This document shows positions 8,843 through 18,012 of a DNA stretch of 64,000 nt, in pieces. The translations under genes and the position numbers were made by a program. Within the stretch, counting starts at the first letter, position 1. Each line of letters begins with the position of its first letter. Source of the stretch: Myxococcales bacterium (lineage in GTDB: Bacteria > Myxococcota_A > Polyangia > Polyangiales > JAFGIB01). The notes beneath the pieces were generated by a model, which had not been told where the DNA came from, ran no database searches, and saw only the letters and a list, made by a program, of their open reading frames with translations. The DNA lies in the NCBI GenBank assembly GCA_029880325.1, contig JAOUOP010000002.1, positions 124,001 to 188,000 of the forward strand, written 5' to 3'.

Positions 8843-9460
8843 ATGCGCGTCCCCATCGATCGCGTACTGGGCTGCGAACTCACCCCCCGGCGCCCTCCCG
8901 GCTGCCCCGAACTCGAGCTGTGGCTGGTCGCGGGGCACGTGGACCTCGACGCCCACTGCGAAGCGCTGATGGCCGACGGGCGCGCGCCCTACTTCGCCTT
9001 CAGCTGGGGCGCGGGCCAGGCCCTGGCTCGCTACCTGCTCGACCATCCGGCGGCGGTCGCGGACCTGCGCGTGGTGGACTTCGGCGCCGGTTCGGGCATC
9101 GCCGCCATCGCGGCCGCCCGCGCCGGGGCGGCCGCGGTGGTCGCCGTCGACGCGGACCCGGACGCCCGCGCCATGATCGCCCACAACGCCGCACACAACG
9201 GGGTGGCGCTGCAGATCGCCGATACAGTCCCGGACGACTTCGATCTGCTGCTTGCGGCCGACGTCGGCTACGAGGGCGCCGCCGCCGCGTACGTGGCCCA
9301 CCTGGGCGCCCAGGGCCATACCCTTTTGCTGTGCGAGCCCGAGCGCCGGGGCGCCGTGCATCCCACGGCCGAAGCCGTCGCGCGCATCGAAGCGACGACC
9401 TTTCCCGACGTCGACTACCCCACCCGCTTCAACGTCATCTATCGCATCCCGGGGCGCTGA
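8843..9460 (+). CDS. Class I SAM methyltransferase, ETF-beta/NNMT-like type
   Basis: 205 aa. The order PYFAFSWGAGQALARYLLDHP then VVDFGAGSGIAAIAAARAGA (motif I), AVDADPDARAMIAHNAAHNG and DLLLAADVGYEG resembles METTL20-type protein-lysine methyltransferases (ETF beta subunit KMT), in which a W-x-G-G-xxLARY segment precedes the SAM-binding motif I. ETF-beta would be a relevant target in a genome with acyl-CoA dehydrogenases (two lie at 47.4-49.8 kb), but the substrate is inferred. ATG 8843 begins the conserved part; a CCAGGAGG stretch lies at about 8820. It is followed by the kinase gene after a gap of 127 bp. Confidence 0.65.
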   Translation: MRVPIDRVLGCELTPRRPPGCPELELWLVAGHVDLDAHCEALMADGRAPYFAFSWGAGQALARYLLDHPAAVADLRVVDFGAGSGIAAIAAARAGAAAVVAVDADPDARAMIAHNAAHNGVALQIADTVPDDFDLLLAADVGYEGAAAAYVAHLGAQGHTLLLCEPERRGAVHPTAEAVARIEATTFPDVDYPTRFNVIYRIPGR

Positions 9461-9587
9461 GCTCAAACGTCGCCCACCCCGGATCGACAGGACGCCAGGG
9501 TATGGGCGGCGAAGGTGGATGAACACCTCGGGATTGGGATAAGCTCCCTCGGTGGTCGCGACGTCTTCCAGACCCGCAAGCCGCGAC

Positions 9588-10529
9588 ATGCTCGTCGGCA
9601 AGTACGAGCTGCTCAAGCCCGCCGGACAGGGCGGCATGGCCAGCGTCTGGCGAGGCCGTACCCACGGCGACGCCGGCTTCACGCGCCAGGTGGCGATCAA
9701 GCGCGTGCTGCCGTCGCTGGCCCGGGATCCGAACTTCGCCGCCATGTTCGTCGAAGAGGCGCGCTTGGTGGCCGAGCTGGCCCACCCCCATATCGTGCAG
9801 ATCCACGACTTCGGCCGCGACCACGAGGGCGGCTATTTCATTGTGATGGAATGGGTCGAGGGCATGGCCCTGACCGACTACGTGAGTTCTTTCGTGCTCG
9901 CGCGCAAGCGCACCCCCTGGCCCCTGGTCGCCGCCATCGGCATCGAAATTCTGCGCGCCCTGGGAGCCGCCCACAGCCGTCGCGATCCCCAGGGCCAGCC
10001 GAGCCCCATCATCCACCGCGACGTCACCCCCAGCAACGTGATGATCGGCTTCAACGGCGTGGCCAAGCTGGCCGACTTCGGACTCGCCAAGGCCACCGAC
10101 GGGCCGATCCGAACCATGCCGGGCATCGTCAAAGGCAAGGTGGGCTACATGGCGCCGGAACTGCTGCGCGGCGCCAAGGCCAGTCCCAAGACCGACCTCT
10201 ACAGCACCGGCGTAATGCTGTGGGAGGCGCTGGCCGGGCGCCGCCTCTTCGGACCCACCAGCTCCGATCTGGAACTCGCCCGCTGCGTGCTCGAGCAGAA
10301 GATCGACCCCCTCGAAACCCAGCGCGACGACCTGCCCCCCGATTTGGTGGGCGTGGTTCGGCACCTGATGGCCTCCGATCCCGACCATCGCTTCGAGCGC
10401 GCCAGCGCACCGGTGCGCGCAATGGCCACGATCCTGCGCCATCAGGCCGAGTCGACCATGGCCGAGACCCTCGCCGCTTCGGTCGCAGAAGCGCGCGAGC
10501 GCCTGTCGCGCGTCTCGCAGCGGCCGTGA
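9588..10529 (+). CDS. Serine/threonine protein kinase (Hanks type)
   Basis: 313 aa with one kinase domain and no membrane segment. It has the glycine loop GQGGMASVW, catalytic Lys VAIKR (K38), catalytic loop HRDVTPSN (D145), DFG (D163) and the APE-equivalent MAPEL. The activation segment contains IRTMPGIVKGKVGYM. HRDVTPSNVM in place of HRDLKPxN is the form common in myxobacterial kinases. No sensor, PASTA or TPR domain follows; only a short helical tail is present, so it probably acts with a partner. The stop codon overlaps the GTG start of the next gene (GTGA), so a DUF2723 membrane protein is translated right behind it. A GTG at 9552 is an alternative start. Confidence 0.93.
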   Translation: MLVGKYELLKPAGQGGMASVWRGRTHGDAGFTRQVAIKRVLPSLARDPNFAAMFVEEARLVAELAHPHIVQIHDFGRDHEGGYFIVMEWVEGMALTDYVSSFVLARKRTPWPLVAAIGIEILRALGAAHSRRDPQGQPSPIIHRDVTPSNVMIGFNGVAKLADFGLAKATDGPIRTMPGIVKGKVGYMAPELLRGAKASPKTDLYSTGVMLWEALAGRRLFGPTSSDLELARCVLEQKIDPLETQRDDLPPDLVGVVRHLMASDPDHRFERASAPVRAMATILRHQAESTMAETLAASVAEARERLSRVSQRP

Positions 10530-12421
10530 CCTCCGACGATCAGGGCGGCAGCGACCGGCCCAGCACAGGGGGCGGCGAGCCGAACGCAGCACCAACGCCG
10601 CGCCGCTTCGCCTTTGCGCTGGCGACGGCGGTGCCCTTCATCGCCTATATGGTCACCGGCTCGGGGCTGCCCTATTGGCTGGATGCGGCCGAGCTGGTCG
10701 CCGCCGCGGTGGACCTCGACATCTCGCATCCCCCGGGCCAGCCCCTCTTCGCCCTCGTCGCACGATGCTTTGCGCTCTTGCCCCTCGGCGCCCTCGACCA
10801 GCGCGTGATGCTGGCAAGTGCAAGCTGCACGGCGCTGGCCGCAGGCCTGCTCTACCGGGCCATCGACCAGAGCCTGGCCCGCGTCACGGCCCTCGACCCG
10901 TACGCCTCGGCGGCGCTGTCGCTGGCGGCCAGCTGGGTCGCCTGTTTGAGCACGCCGATCTGGTTTCAAGCGGTTCGCGCCGAGGTCTATGCCCTGCAGC
11001 TGCTGGGCACCTGCTTCGTGCTCGAGCGCGTCGGCGCCTATCTCGATGGCAGAAACGGCAAGCACGCCGCCCCGCTGCACCACGCGGCCCTGGCGCTGGG
11101 CCTGATCCTCGGCAACCACCACCTGGTCGCGCTGCTGCTGATGCCCGCGTTTTTCTGGGCCTGTCTATCAGTCATGGGCACGCGGCGACGGCGCGCGCTT
11201 TTGCAGCTGATGGCCTTTGGCTCGCTGGGGCTCTTCACCTATGCCTACCTGCCGCTGCGGGCCCTGGCCCGGCCTCCCATGAATCTCGGGTCGCCCACGG
11301 ACCCGCACGCGTTCTTCTGGGTCGTCAGCGGCCGCGTCTACGGCAGCACCGTCGCGACCGTCGACGCGCGCCCGCTCGACGAACTCTATGCGGAAGTGCT
11401 GATCCTGCTGGTTCAGTCGCTGCAGGTGCCGGCCGTGCTGGCGGCCGTGGCCGGATTCTACCTGCTGCTGCGAAACCCCGCCGGCCGCGCCACCGGAACG
11501 CTGTGGCTGTTGACCTGGCTGTGCAACTTCGCGGTGGCGGGTGCCATGGGTCTGACCCTGACCAACCCCGACCGCTGGGGCTATCTGGCGCCCGGCATCG
11601 CGTCTTTCGCCGCTTCCAGCACCTTGCTCGTGGGCCTTTTGCTAGAGGCACTTCCCGCAGCCTCGCGCGCGCTGCTGCAAAAGGTAATCGGCACGCTCGT
11701 GGCGCTCGGAGTGCTGCTGGCGGCGCTGCCGGCGGCCCGGCGCTGCGACCTTTCGGGCTTCACGGCAGCCGATGACTTCGACGATCGAAGACGTCGAGCG
11801 CTGCCGGCGCGTAGCGTGGTGGTCGCGACCACCCCCCAGTGTGTCTTTTCCCACTGGGGCGGCCGGGCGACCGAGGCCCTGCGGCCGGATCTGGTGCTGA
11901 TGCCGCTTCCCTTCGTCGCCTACCCGGGCAAGGCCACTCAACTGGTAGACAGACACCCCGTACTGCGCGAGCTCACGGCGGGTTACCTGCGGGATCCGGC
12001 GAGCTTCGTCGCGGCCCTGCGAACGCTGGCAGCGCGACGCCCGGTGCTGGTCGAGCTGGACACGCGGCTGCCGCTTTCGCTCTACCCCCACCTGACGCCC
12101 GAGGGCCTGCTCTACCGCGTGCATCCCGAGCCCGTGACAGCGGCCCAGCTACGGCGGGCCATGGCGGCCGAGAGCGAAGCGCTCGCCTTCCGGCGCCGGA
12201 GCCTGGGCGCGAGCGACCGCGAAAGCGCGCGCCAGGCCCTGTGGCTGCACTACGTCGCGGCCCTGCACCGCGAGGCCCACGGCCAGCGCGCCGCCGCCCT
12301 GCGCGAGCTGCAAGCGGCGCTCTCGGCCTTTCCCGAGGACCGCTGGCTACGCCGCCTGGCGGCAGAGCTTACGGCGAGCCCCTCGCCCATCGACTTGCGC
12401 CCCCTGCTGACAGCCGATTGA
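10526..12421 (+). CDS. DUF2723-family multipass membrane protein (GT-C like)
   Basis: 631 aa. About ten hydrophobic segments lie in residues 30-420. The N-terminal part has the DUF2723 signature YWLDAAELVAAAVDLDISHPPGQP: the acidic residue of the first lumenal loop followed by HPPG. The last 200 residues are soluble (STPQCVF-like loop, then helical LHREAHGQRAAALRELQAAL, probably a TPR-like hairpin). GT-C proteins use polyprenyl-phosphate sugars to glycosylate at the membrane exterior; the substrate is unknown. GTG 10526 overlaps the kinase stop by 4 bp, indicating translational coupling. It converges on the following minus-strand gene with a gap of 51 bp. Confidence 0.75.
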   Translation: MTSDDQGGSDRPSTGGGEPNAAPTPRRFAFALATAVPFIAYMVTGSGLPYWLDAAELVAAAVDLDISHPPGQPLFALVARCFALLPLGALDQRVMLASASCTALAAGLLYRAIDQSLARVTALDPYASAALSLAASWVACLSTPIWFQAVRAEVYALQLLGTCFVLERVGAYLDGRNGKHAAPLHHAALALGLILGNHHLVALLLMPAFFWACLSVMGTRRRRALLQLMAFGSLGLFTYAYLPLRALARPPMNLGSPTDPHAFFWVVSGRVYGSTVATVDARPLDELYAEVLILLVQSLQVPAVLAAVAGFYLLLRNPAGRATGTLWLLTWLCNFAVAGAMGLTLTNPDRWGYLAPGIASFAASSTLLVGLLLEALPAASRALLQKVIGTLVALGVLLAALPAARRCDLSGFTAADDFDDRRRRALPARSVVVATTPQCVFSHWGGRATEALRPDLVLMPLPFVAYPGKATQLVDRHPVLRELTAGYLRDPASFVAALRTLAARRPVLVELDTRLPLSLYPHLTPEGLLYRVHPEPVTAAQLRRAMAAESEALAFRRRSLGASDRESARQALWLHYVAALHREAHGQRAAALRELQAALSAFPEDRWLRRLAAELTASPSPIDLRPLLTAD

Positions 12422-12472
12422 GCGAGGCTCCGGAGCGGCGCCGAGAGCGCCTGTGCGCGATGATCGCGCTGC

Positions 12473-13807
12473 TCAAAGCCCGGCTATCGGATCGTCGCCC
12501 CCGGCCGTCAACGCGTCGGAATCGCCACCGCGCCTGGCCTGCGGGTTACGGGCCCGGGCCTTGCGCTGCACCCTGGTCTTGGCGCTGGTCTTGCTGCTGT
12601 TCTTGGCGCTGCGCCGCAGCTGCGGCTGCTGCTGCTTCTTCGGCACCGCGGCCACGGCGACCGCCTCTTCCTCGGTCTCGCTCTCAGCCACCTGCTCGAG
12701 TTCGCGGGCCTGCTTCTCGGCGGAAAGCACCGCCAGTTGCTCCCGTGCCGCCGTGAGCTGCTGCGAACTCTGCAGAAGCTGGGCCTCGAGATCGGCGCGG
12801 TGCACCCTCTCGCTGTCGCCGAGTGCCGAAAGCGCCCGGCGGTGCCCCTCTTCGGCCTGCATCAATGCAAGTCGCTCGGCGCTGAGTTGAGCGACCAGCG
12901 GCCGCCTCACTCCCAGTTCCACGCCGATCACGAGCGCTCCCAATAAAAGAGCGCACAGTCCGAGCTTCACCCACAGAGCTAGCCCCTGGGGCCGCACCAA
13001 CTCCACCTCCGAGAGCTGCTGCTGGGCATGGGCCAGCGCCCGCTCCAGCTGCTGGCCACGCTGCTGACTCTGCACCAACGCCTGACGCTCCTGCCTGAGC
13101 TTCTGCTCGCCTTCACGCAGAGCCAGACGCAGCGCACCCAAATCCTGCTGTGCACGCGCCCAGCCCTGACGGCCATGCCCGGCGGGCAGATACAGGGCCA
13201 TGGCCAGCAACGCGAGCCAGGTCGAAACCAGCATGTAGAGCACCAGCTGCTGCCCCGGCGCGAGCGCGCCGAACGAGCCGGGCCAGGCCCCGGGCACGAC
13301 GGCGAACGCCAGCGTGAGCGCGGCCATCGGCAAAAGCCACAGCAGAAGCCCCAACAAACGCGCCCGCCACGTCCGCTGCTGGATCAGCGCCCCTCCCGCC
13401 AGCACCAACAACAGCGCCGGCAACACGAAGCTGCGCGCCGAATGGCCGGGCAGCGCCAGCGGCTCATCGCTGCCACCGACAACTGCGCCAGCCAAAAAGA
13501 CCAGCAGCGGCGCCAGCCACAAATAAGGCGCCTCCCGCACCCCCATCACGAAGCGCGACAGCCCGTAGATGCCCAGGCCCGAAGCCAAAATGCCCAGGGC
13601 GCCAACCAGCACCGGGGCCAACCAGGCGTTGCCCGGTGCCAGCTCACGCAACCGCAGCACCGCCGCGGCCACCGCCGCCGGCTGCGCCAAAAGCACCACA
13701 TAGCCGATGCAGGCTGCGAGCAAGGCGGCGCCCACCATCACCACGGGACTGGCCACCGCGACCTGCTCGCCGGGACTTTCGACCGCGAATCTCTGCGTGC
13801 TGTCCAA
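12473..13807 (-). CDS. Multipass membrane protein with coiled-coil C-terminal half
   Basis: 444 aa, not recognised as a named family. Residues 20-215 hold about six membrane segments. A Gln/Arg/Leu-rich coiled coil (215-275) follows, then another membrane segment (about 283-303), a second coiled coil (305-385) and a Lys/Arg-rich tail (PKKQQQPQLRRSAKNSSK and beyond). The start is TTG 13807, preceded by GGGAGG at a spacing of 5. The basic tail could bind nucleic acid or acidic lipids (inference only). It stands alone between the DUF2723 gene (convergent) and doeB2 (same strand, 188 bp upstream). Confidence 0.6.
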   Translation of the reverse strand: MDSTQRFAVESPGEQVAVASPVVMVGAALLAACIGYVVLLAQPAAVAAAVLRLRELAPGNAWLAPVLVGALGILASGLGIYGLSRFVMGVREAPYLWLAPLLVFLAGAVVGGSDEPLALPGHSARSFVLPALLLVLAGGALIQQRTWRARLLGLLLWLLPMAALTLAFAVVPGAWPGSFGALAPGQQLVLYMLVSTWLALLAMALYLPAGHGRQGWARAQQDLGALRLALREGEQKLRQERQALVQSQQRGQQLERALAHAQQQLSEVELVRPQGLALWVKLGLCALLLGALVIGVELGVRRPLVAQLSAERLALMQAEEGHRRALSALGDSERVHRADLEAQLLQSSQQLTAAREQLAVLSAEKQARELEQVAESETEEEAVAVAAVPKKQQQPQLRRSAKNSSKTSAKTRVQRKARARNPQARRGGDSDALTAGGDDPIAGL

Positions 13808-13995
13808 GGTGTCCTCCCGAAAACCTAGAGTGACTCGACCGTGGCAACACTCGCTGCCGCAGCCGTGGCTACGATGTCAGCGCACCGCCCACCCGTAAAC
13901 CACCCAAGACTTGACCCGCAGCCTTAGGGGGATCTGTCTAGCAAATGAAGCGCAGGAGCGCGTGCGGCCGACCCCGGAATCCCGCGGGCGGTGTA

Positions 13996-15207
13996 TCAGC
14001 GCACAGGCGAGCGGTCGTCGTCGCCGCTGACCTGCAAACCCGCGAGACGCGAAAAAATCCCCATCACGCTCTGCAGCAGCCCATCGTTGAAACGGTAGCG
14101 CGGGCTGTGGCAGGGCTCGCGATGGGCCGCATCGGAGCCACCGCCGAGCAAGGCGAAGGCGCCGGGAATTTCCTTCAGGTAGTAGCCGAAGTCTTCCGAT
14201 GCCATGATCGGCAGCGCCAGGTCGCAGCCAAAGCTCGCCCCCAATTCGCCAGCAAGCGCAGCGCGCATTCGCGAAGCGGGCCGGGCATGATTGACCGTCG
14301 GGTCGTAGCGCCGGTGGTGCGTCACGCTCGCCTTCACGCCGTAGGCGCTGGCGGTGTATTCGGTCACCTCGGTGATCAAATCGCAAAGCGGGTCGCGCAG
14401 TTCGGCGTCGGTGAATCGAATGCTACCCTCCATGCTCACGGCATCGCGGATCACGGTGGGCCCACTTTTGCCATCGATCGAAGTCACACTGACCACATTT
14501 GGCTTCTGTGGAGCGATGCGTCGGGCCACGATCTGCTGCAAGGCGAGCGTGATCGCGCTGGCCGCGAGCACCGGATCTCGGCATAGCTCGGGCTGGCTCG
14601 CGTGACCACCGCGTCCCTGCAGCTCGATGACGAAGGTGCCGTTGCCAGCCATGACGGCGCCGTCGGGGCAGACGGCCTGCCCATGGGCGATGGCCGGCCA
14701 GTTATGCCAGCCGAAGATGACGTCGATGCCTTCGAGAGCTCCGTCGGCGATCATTTCGCGGGCGCCGTGACCGCCCTCCTCGGCGGGCTGAAAGATCAGG
14801 CTCACCGGCCCCGGCAATGCAGCCTCGTGGCGCTTGAGCCATAGTGCGCTCGCCATCAGGGCGGCCGTGTGCCCGTCGTGCCCGCAGGCATGCATGCACC
14901 CCTCGACCTTCGACGCCCAGGGCACATCCGCGGCCTCGCTGATCGGCAGCGCGTCCATGTCTGCGCGCAGCGCCACGTGTTCGCCCTTGGCCTCGGGCGC
15001 CAACCACGCCACGGTGCCCAGACGGGCGCAGCTGCGAAAAGGAATGTCGGCGGCGCTGAGGCGCTCGCGAATGCGCTGGGCGGTCTGCGCTTCCCGCCAG
15101 GTCAACTCGGGCCAACGGTGCAACTCGTGGCGGAAGCTCACCGCATCGGCGACAAGCTGCTTCCAGCCATCCTGCGACGTCGAATCCGTCGTCATCATTT
15201 CGAGCAT
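13996..15207 (-). CDS. doeB2: M20-family amidohydrolase, probable N-acetyl-diaminobutyrate deacetylase DoeB2
   Basis: 403 aa, M20D metallo-amidohydrolase: FRHELHRWPELTWREAQTA near the N-terminus, metal-ligand motifs LRADMDALPISE, MHACGHDGHTAALM and FQPAEEGGHGAREM, the dimerisation-domain GRGGHASQP, and a C-terminal MASEDFGYYL. Family members cleave N-acyl amino acids. Beside doeC, doeD and doeA the likely substrate is N2-acetyl-L-2,4-diaminobutyrate, the product of ectoine hydrolase, releasing acetate and diaminobutyrate. Halomonas uses an unrelated AstE-like DoeB for this step, and DoeB2 is the M20 alternative. It is transcribed divergently from the other three genes across 100 bp. ATGs at 15207, 15198 and 15195 are all possible starts. 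Confidence 0.78.
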   Translation of the reverse strand: MLEMMTTDSTSQDGWKQLVADAVSFRHELHRWPELTWREAQTAQRIRERLSAADIPFRSCARLGTVAWLAPEAKGEHVALRADMDALPISEAADVPWASKVEGCMHACGHDGHTAALMASALWLKRHEAALPGPVSLIFQPAEEGGHGAREMIADGALEGIDVIFGWHNWPAIAHGQAVCPDGAVMAGNGTFVIELQGRGGHASQPELCRDPVLAASAITLALQQIVARRIAPQKPNVVSVTSIDGKSGPTVIRDAVSMEGSIRFTDAELRDPLCDLITEVTEYTASAYGVKASVTHHRRYDPTVNHARPASRMRAALAGELGASFGCDLALPIMASEDFGYYLKEIPGAFALLGGGSDAAHREPCHSPRYRFNDGLLQSVMGIFSRLAGLQVSGDDDRSPVR

Positions 15208-15307
15208 ATCAGGTCGGCGATGGGCTGACCGGAGTCATCGAGGAATCCACAAACTTCCCAGAGCGCCTATTTTTCTCGAATCGATCGGTGCACAATTGGA
15301 AGTCTTG
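15208..15307. promoter_or_regulatory. Divergent control region of the ectoine-catabolic genes
   Basis: This 100-bp gap separates doeB2 (left) from doeC (right) and must hold both promoters. It is locally AT-richer (around CTATTTTTCTCGAATCGATC) and contains GGAAG 5 bp before the doeC GTG. I see no clear -35/-10 pair, sigma-54 motif or dyad. The usual local regulators (DoeX or EnuR) are not encoded nearby. Confidence 0.4.
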
Positions 15308-16693
15308 GTGGATGCGAGCACATTCCTCGAAGCCATCGACCCGACCAGCGGGAGGTCGGTGAGGCGGATAGCTGTCGACTCTCCCTCGGTCACAGAAGCC
15401 AAGCTGGCCGCGAGCGCGCAGGCCTTTGAGAGCTGGCGCGAGCGCGATTTCGCCTCTCGGGCAGTGCACCTGCGCAAGGTCGCAGCGGTGCTGCGCGCAC
15501 GGGCGCCCGAGCTGGCCGCGCGAATGACCGAAGAGATGGGCAAGACCGTACGGGAGGCGCGCGGAGAAATAGAGAAATGCGCCATGACCTGCGAACACTT
15601 CGCGGAGCACGCCGCATCCTATCTCGCGCCCGAGGAGCTGCCCTCCGACGCAACCCGCAGCTGGGTGCAATACCTGCCGCTGGGTCCGATCCTGGGCATT
15701 CTGCCGTGGAACTCGCCCTTCTGGCTCGCCTTCCGCGTGTGCGCCCCGGCGCTGATGGCCGGAAATACCTGCCTGATCAAGCACGATCCGCATGTGCCGG
15801 GCTGCGCTCAAGCCCTTGCGGAGGTCTTCGAGCAGGCGGGCGTTCCGGAAGGCGTGCTGCAGGTGCTGATGCTGCAGACCTCGGCGGTCGAAGCGGTGAT
15901 CCGCGATCGGCGCGTGCGCGCCGTCTCCTTCACCGGCTCGACGCGGGGCGGGCGCAGTGTGGCCATGATCGCGGCCAGTGAGATCAAGCCGGCGGTGCTC
16001 GAACTGGGAGGCTCCGACCCTTGCATCATCTTGGCCGACGCCGATCTCGAACAGGCGGCGGAGGTCGTTTGCCTCTCGCGCATCATCGCCGTGGGGCAAT
16101 CATGCATCGCCGCCAAGCGCCTGATCATCGAAGCCCCCGTGTATGACCGCTTCCTGCAGCTGCTCGGGGACCGCATGGCAGCGCTGGTGGTGGGCGACCC
16201 CAGCGATGCCGCGACCGACATGGGTCCGATGGCCCGGCACGAGCTTCGTGACGTGCTGCACGGGCAAGTCACCCGCAGCATCGAGCAGGGCGCCCGCTGC
16301 CTATTGGGCGGCGAGCTGCCCGAGGGCAAGGGCGCCTTTTACCCTCCCACGCTGCTGGCCGACCTAGGCGCCGGCAGCGCGGCATTCGCCGAAGAAACCT
16401 TCGGACCGGTCGCAGCCGCAGCCCGAGTCGACGGCGAAGCCCAGGCCATCGAGCTCGCCAACCAAACCGACTATGGACTGGCCGGAAGCTTCTGGACCTC
16501 GCCCGAGCGCGGCCAGGCCCTGGCCTCGCGCATCGAAGCCGGACAAATCGCGATCAACGGCATCGTAAAAACCGATCCGCGCCTGCCGAGCGGCGGCATC
16601 AAACACTCGGGCTACGGCAAGGAGCTCGGCCCCCATGGGATCCGCGAATTCGTCAACGCGCAGCAGGTCTGGCTCGGCCCCAAGAAGGGCTGA
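15308..16693 (+). CDS. doeC: Aldehyde dehydrogenase, probable aspartate-semialdehyde dehydrogenase DoeC
   Basis: 461 aa, close to the usual length of the succinate-semialdehyde-type ALDH family. It shows the NAD-site LPWNSPFWLAFR, the Rossmann VSFTGSTRGG, catalytic Glu in LELGGSDPCII and catalytic Cys in VGQSCIAAKRLI. The C-terminal TDYGLAGSFWT, SGGIKHSGYGKELG and FVNAQQVWLG are typical. In the ectoine pathway this enzyme oxidises L-aspartate 4-semialdehyde to aspartate. I place the start at GTG 15308, which has GGAAG 5 bp upstream and begins the conserved region; the frame is open further upstream, antisense to doeB2, which is not credible as protein. A 3x9-bp repeat lies between it and doeD. 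Confidence 0.82.
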   Translation: MDASTFLEAIDPTSGRSVRRIAVDSPSVTEAKLAASAQAFESWRERDFASRAVHLRKVAAVLRARAPELAARMTEEMGKTVREARGEIEKCAMTCEHFAEHAASYLAPEELPSDATRSWVQYLPLGPILGILPWNSPFWLAFRVCAPALMAGNTCLIKHDPHVPGCAQALAEVFEQAGVPEGVLQVLMLQTSAVEAVIRDRRVRAVSFTGSTRGGRSVAMIAASEIKPAVLELGGSDPCIILADADLEQAAEVVCLSRIIAVGQSCIAAKRLIIEAPVYDRFLQLLGDRMAALVVGDPSDAATDMGPMARHELRDVLHGQVTRSIEQGARCLLGGELPEGKGAFYPPTLLADLGAGSAAFAEETFGPVAAAARVDGEAQAIELANQTDYGLAGSFWTSPERGQALASRIEAGQIAINGIVKTDPRLPSGGIKHSGYGKELGPHGIREFVNAQQVWLGPKKG

Positions 16694-16702
16694 GCCCCCC
16701 CG

Positions 16703-16729
16703 CGACCAACCCGACCAACCCGACCAACC
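16703..16729. repeat. Three tandem copies of CGACCAACC
   Basis: Exact 9-bp tandem repeat in the 68-bp gap between doeC and doeD, before the doeD ribosome-binding site. No function visible. Confidence 0.8.
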
Positions 16730-16761
16730 CAACGACACAGACCACTGAGACGGAGGGAGCC

Positions 16762-18012
16762 ATGGACATTTTCGAGCGGCGAGAATCGCAGGTACGCGGC
16801 TACTGCCGCGCCTATCCCACGGTATTCGCCAGCGCCCAGAACGCGCGCCTGGTCGACGAAAAGGGGCGCTCCTACATCGACTTTTTCGCCGGCGCGGGGG
16901 TGTTGAATTTCGGGCATAACAACCCGCGCATGAAGACCGCGCTGGTCGACTACATCAACAACGACGGCGTGGCCCACAGCCTGGACATGTACACGGCCGC
17001 CAAGGCGCGCTTTCTCGAGCGTTTCGAGGAAGTCGTCCTCGAGCCCAGGGGCATGCCCCATCGCCTGCAGTTTACGGGACCGACCGGCACCAACGCGGTC
17101 GAGGCCGCACTCAAACTCGCGCGCAAGGTCACCGGCCGCAAAACCATCGTCGCATTCACCGACGGTTTTCACGGCATGACCTTGGGCTCGCTGGCCTGCA
17201 CCGGCAACGGCCTGCATCGGGCCGCTGCCGGCGTGAGCCTCGACCACGTCCTGCGCGTGCCCTTCGACGGCTACCTGGGAGAGGGCGTCGACACCCTCGA
17301 GGCCCTGCGGCGTGCGCTCAGGGATCCCTCGAGCGGCCTGACCCCGCCAGCGGCCTTCATCCTCGAGACAGTTCAGGCCGAGGGCGGAGTCAACGTGGCG
17401 AGCGAGCAATGGCTCCACCGCGTACAACAGCTGGCGCACGAGCACGGCAGCCTGCTCATCGTCGACGACATCCAGGTCTCCGGCGGCCGCACCGGTGGCT
17501 ACTTCAGCTTCGATGGCATGGGACTCGACCCGGATCTCATCTGCCTGGCCAAGGGCATCGGCGGCTATGGCACGGCCATGGCGGTGCTCTTGATCAAGCC
17601 CGAGCATGACCAGTGGGCCCCCGGCGAACACACGGGAACCTTTCGCGGACAGGGCCTGTCCTTCGTCGCCGGCACCGAGGCCCTCTCCTATTTCGAGGAC
17701 CCGGCCTTCTCCGAGGAGGTCTGCCGCAAGGGTGAGCGCACCGACGAGCGCTTGCGCGCCATGGTCGAAAAGCACGCGGGGCGTGACTTCGCACTGCGCA
17801 GCAAGGGCATGATCCACGGCCTCGACCTGGGCGACGGGGCGCTCGCGAGCGCCGTCAGCAAACACGCCTTCGAAGGCGGCCTGATCGTCGCTCCCTGCGG
17901 CCCCGGCGGCCGCGTCATGAAAGTGATCGCCCCCCTGACCATCCCCGACGGGGACCTGGAGCAGGGCCTATCGATCCTCGAACAGGCCGTCGACACAGCG
18001 GTTTCGGCATGA
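16762..18012 (+). CDS. doeD: Diaminobutyrate-2-oxoglutarate transaminase DoeD (EctB-like)
   Basis: 416 aa, class-III PLP aminotransferase. The N-terminus MDIFERRESQVRGYCRAYP and IDFFAGAGVLNFGHNNP are hallmark EctB/DoeD sequences. QFTGPTGTNAVEAALKLAR is the PLP phosphate site, VDDIQ holds the cofactor Asp, and LAKGIGGYG holds the Schiff-base lysine (K264). It removes the gamma-amino group of L-2,4-diaminobutyrate to give aspartate semialdehyde; the reverse reaction would be the first step of ectoine synthesis. No ectA or ectC is present and the neighbours are catabolic, so the degradative role is preferred. A strong GGAGGGA precedes ATG 16762. Its stop overlaps the doeA start (ATGA). Confidence 0.88.
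   Translation: MDIFERRESQVRGYCRAYPTVFASAQNARLVDEKGRSYIDFFAGAGVLNFGHNNPRMKTALVDYINNDGVAHSLDMYTAAKARFLERFEEVVLEPRGMPHRLQFTGPTGTNAVEAALKLARKVTGRKTIVAFTDGFHGMTLGSLACTGNGLHRAAAGVSLDHVLRVPFDGYLGEGVDTLEALRRALRDPSSGLTPPAAFILETVQAEGGVNVASEQWLHRVQQLAHEHGSLLIVDDIQVSGGRTGGYFSFDGMGLDPDLICLAKGIGGYGTAMAVLLIKPEHDQWAPGEHTGTFRGQGLSFVAGTEALSYFEDPAFSEEVCRKGERTDERLRAMVEKHAGRDFALRSKGMIHGLDLGDGALASAVSKHAFEGGLIVAPCGPGGRVMKVIAPLTIPDGDLEQGLSILEQAVDTAVSA

Noticed and set aside
9515..10525. Upstream extension of the DUF2723 frame through the kinase gene
   Set aside because: The extension is Arg/Pro-rich and lies out of frame over a kinase with all catalytic motifs; GTG 10526 is the natural start.
12683..13176. Possible second gene in other frames of the coiled-coil membrane protein
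   Set aside because: Reading is Arg/Gly-rich with no start signal; the 444-aa frame has an RBS and consistent helices.
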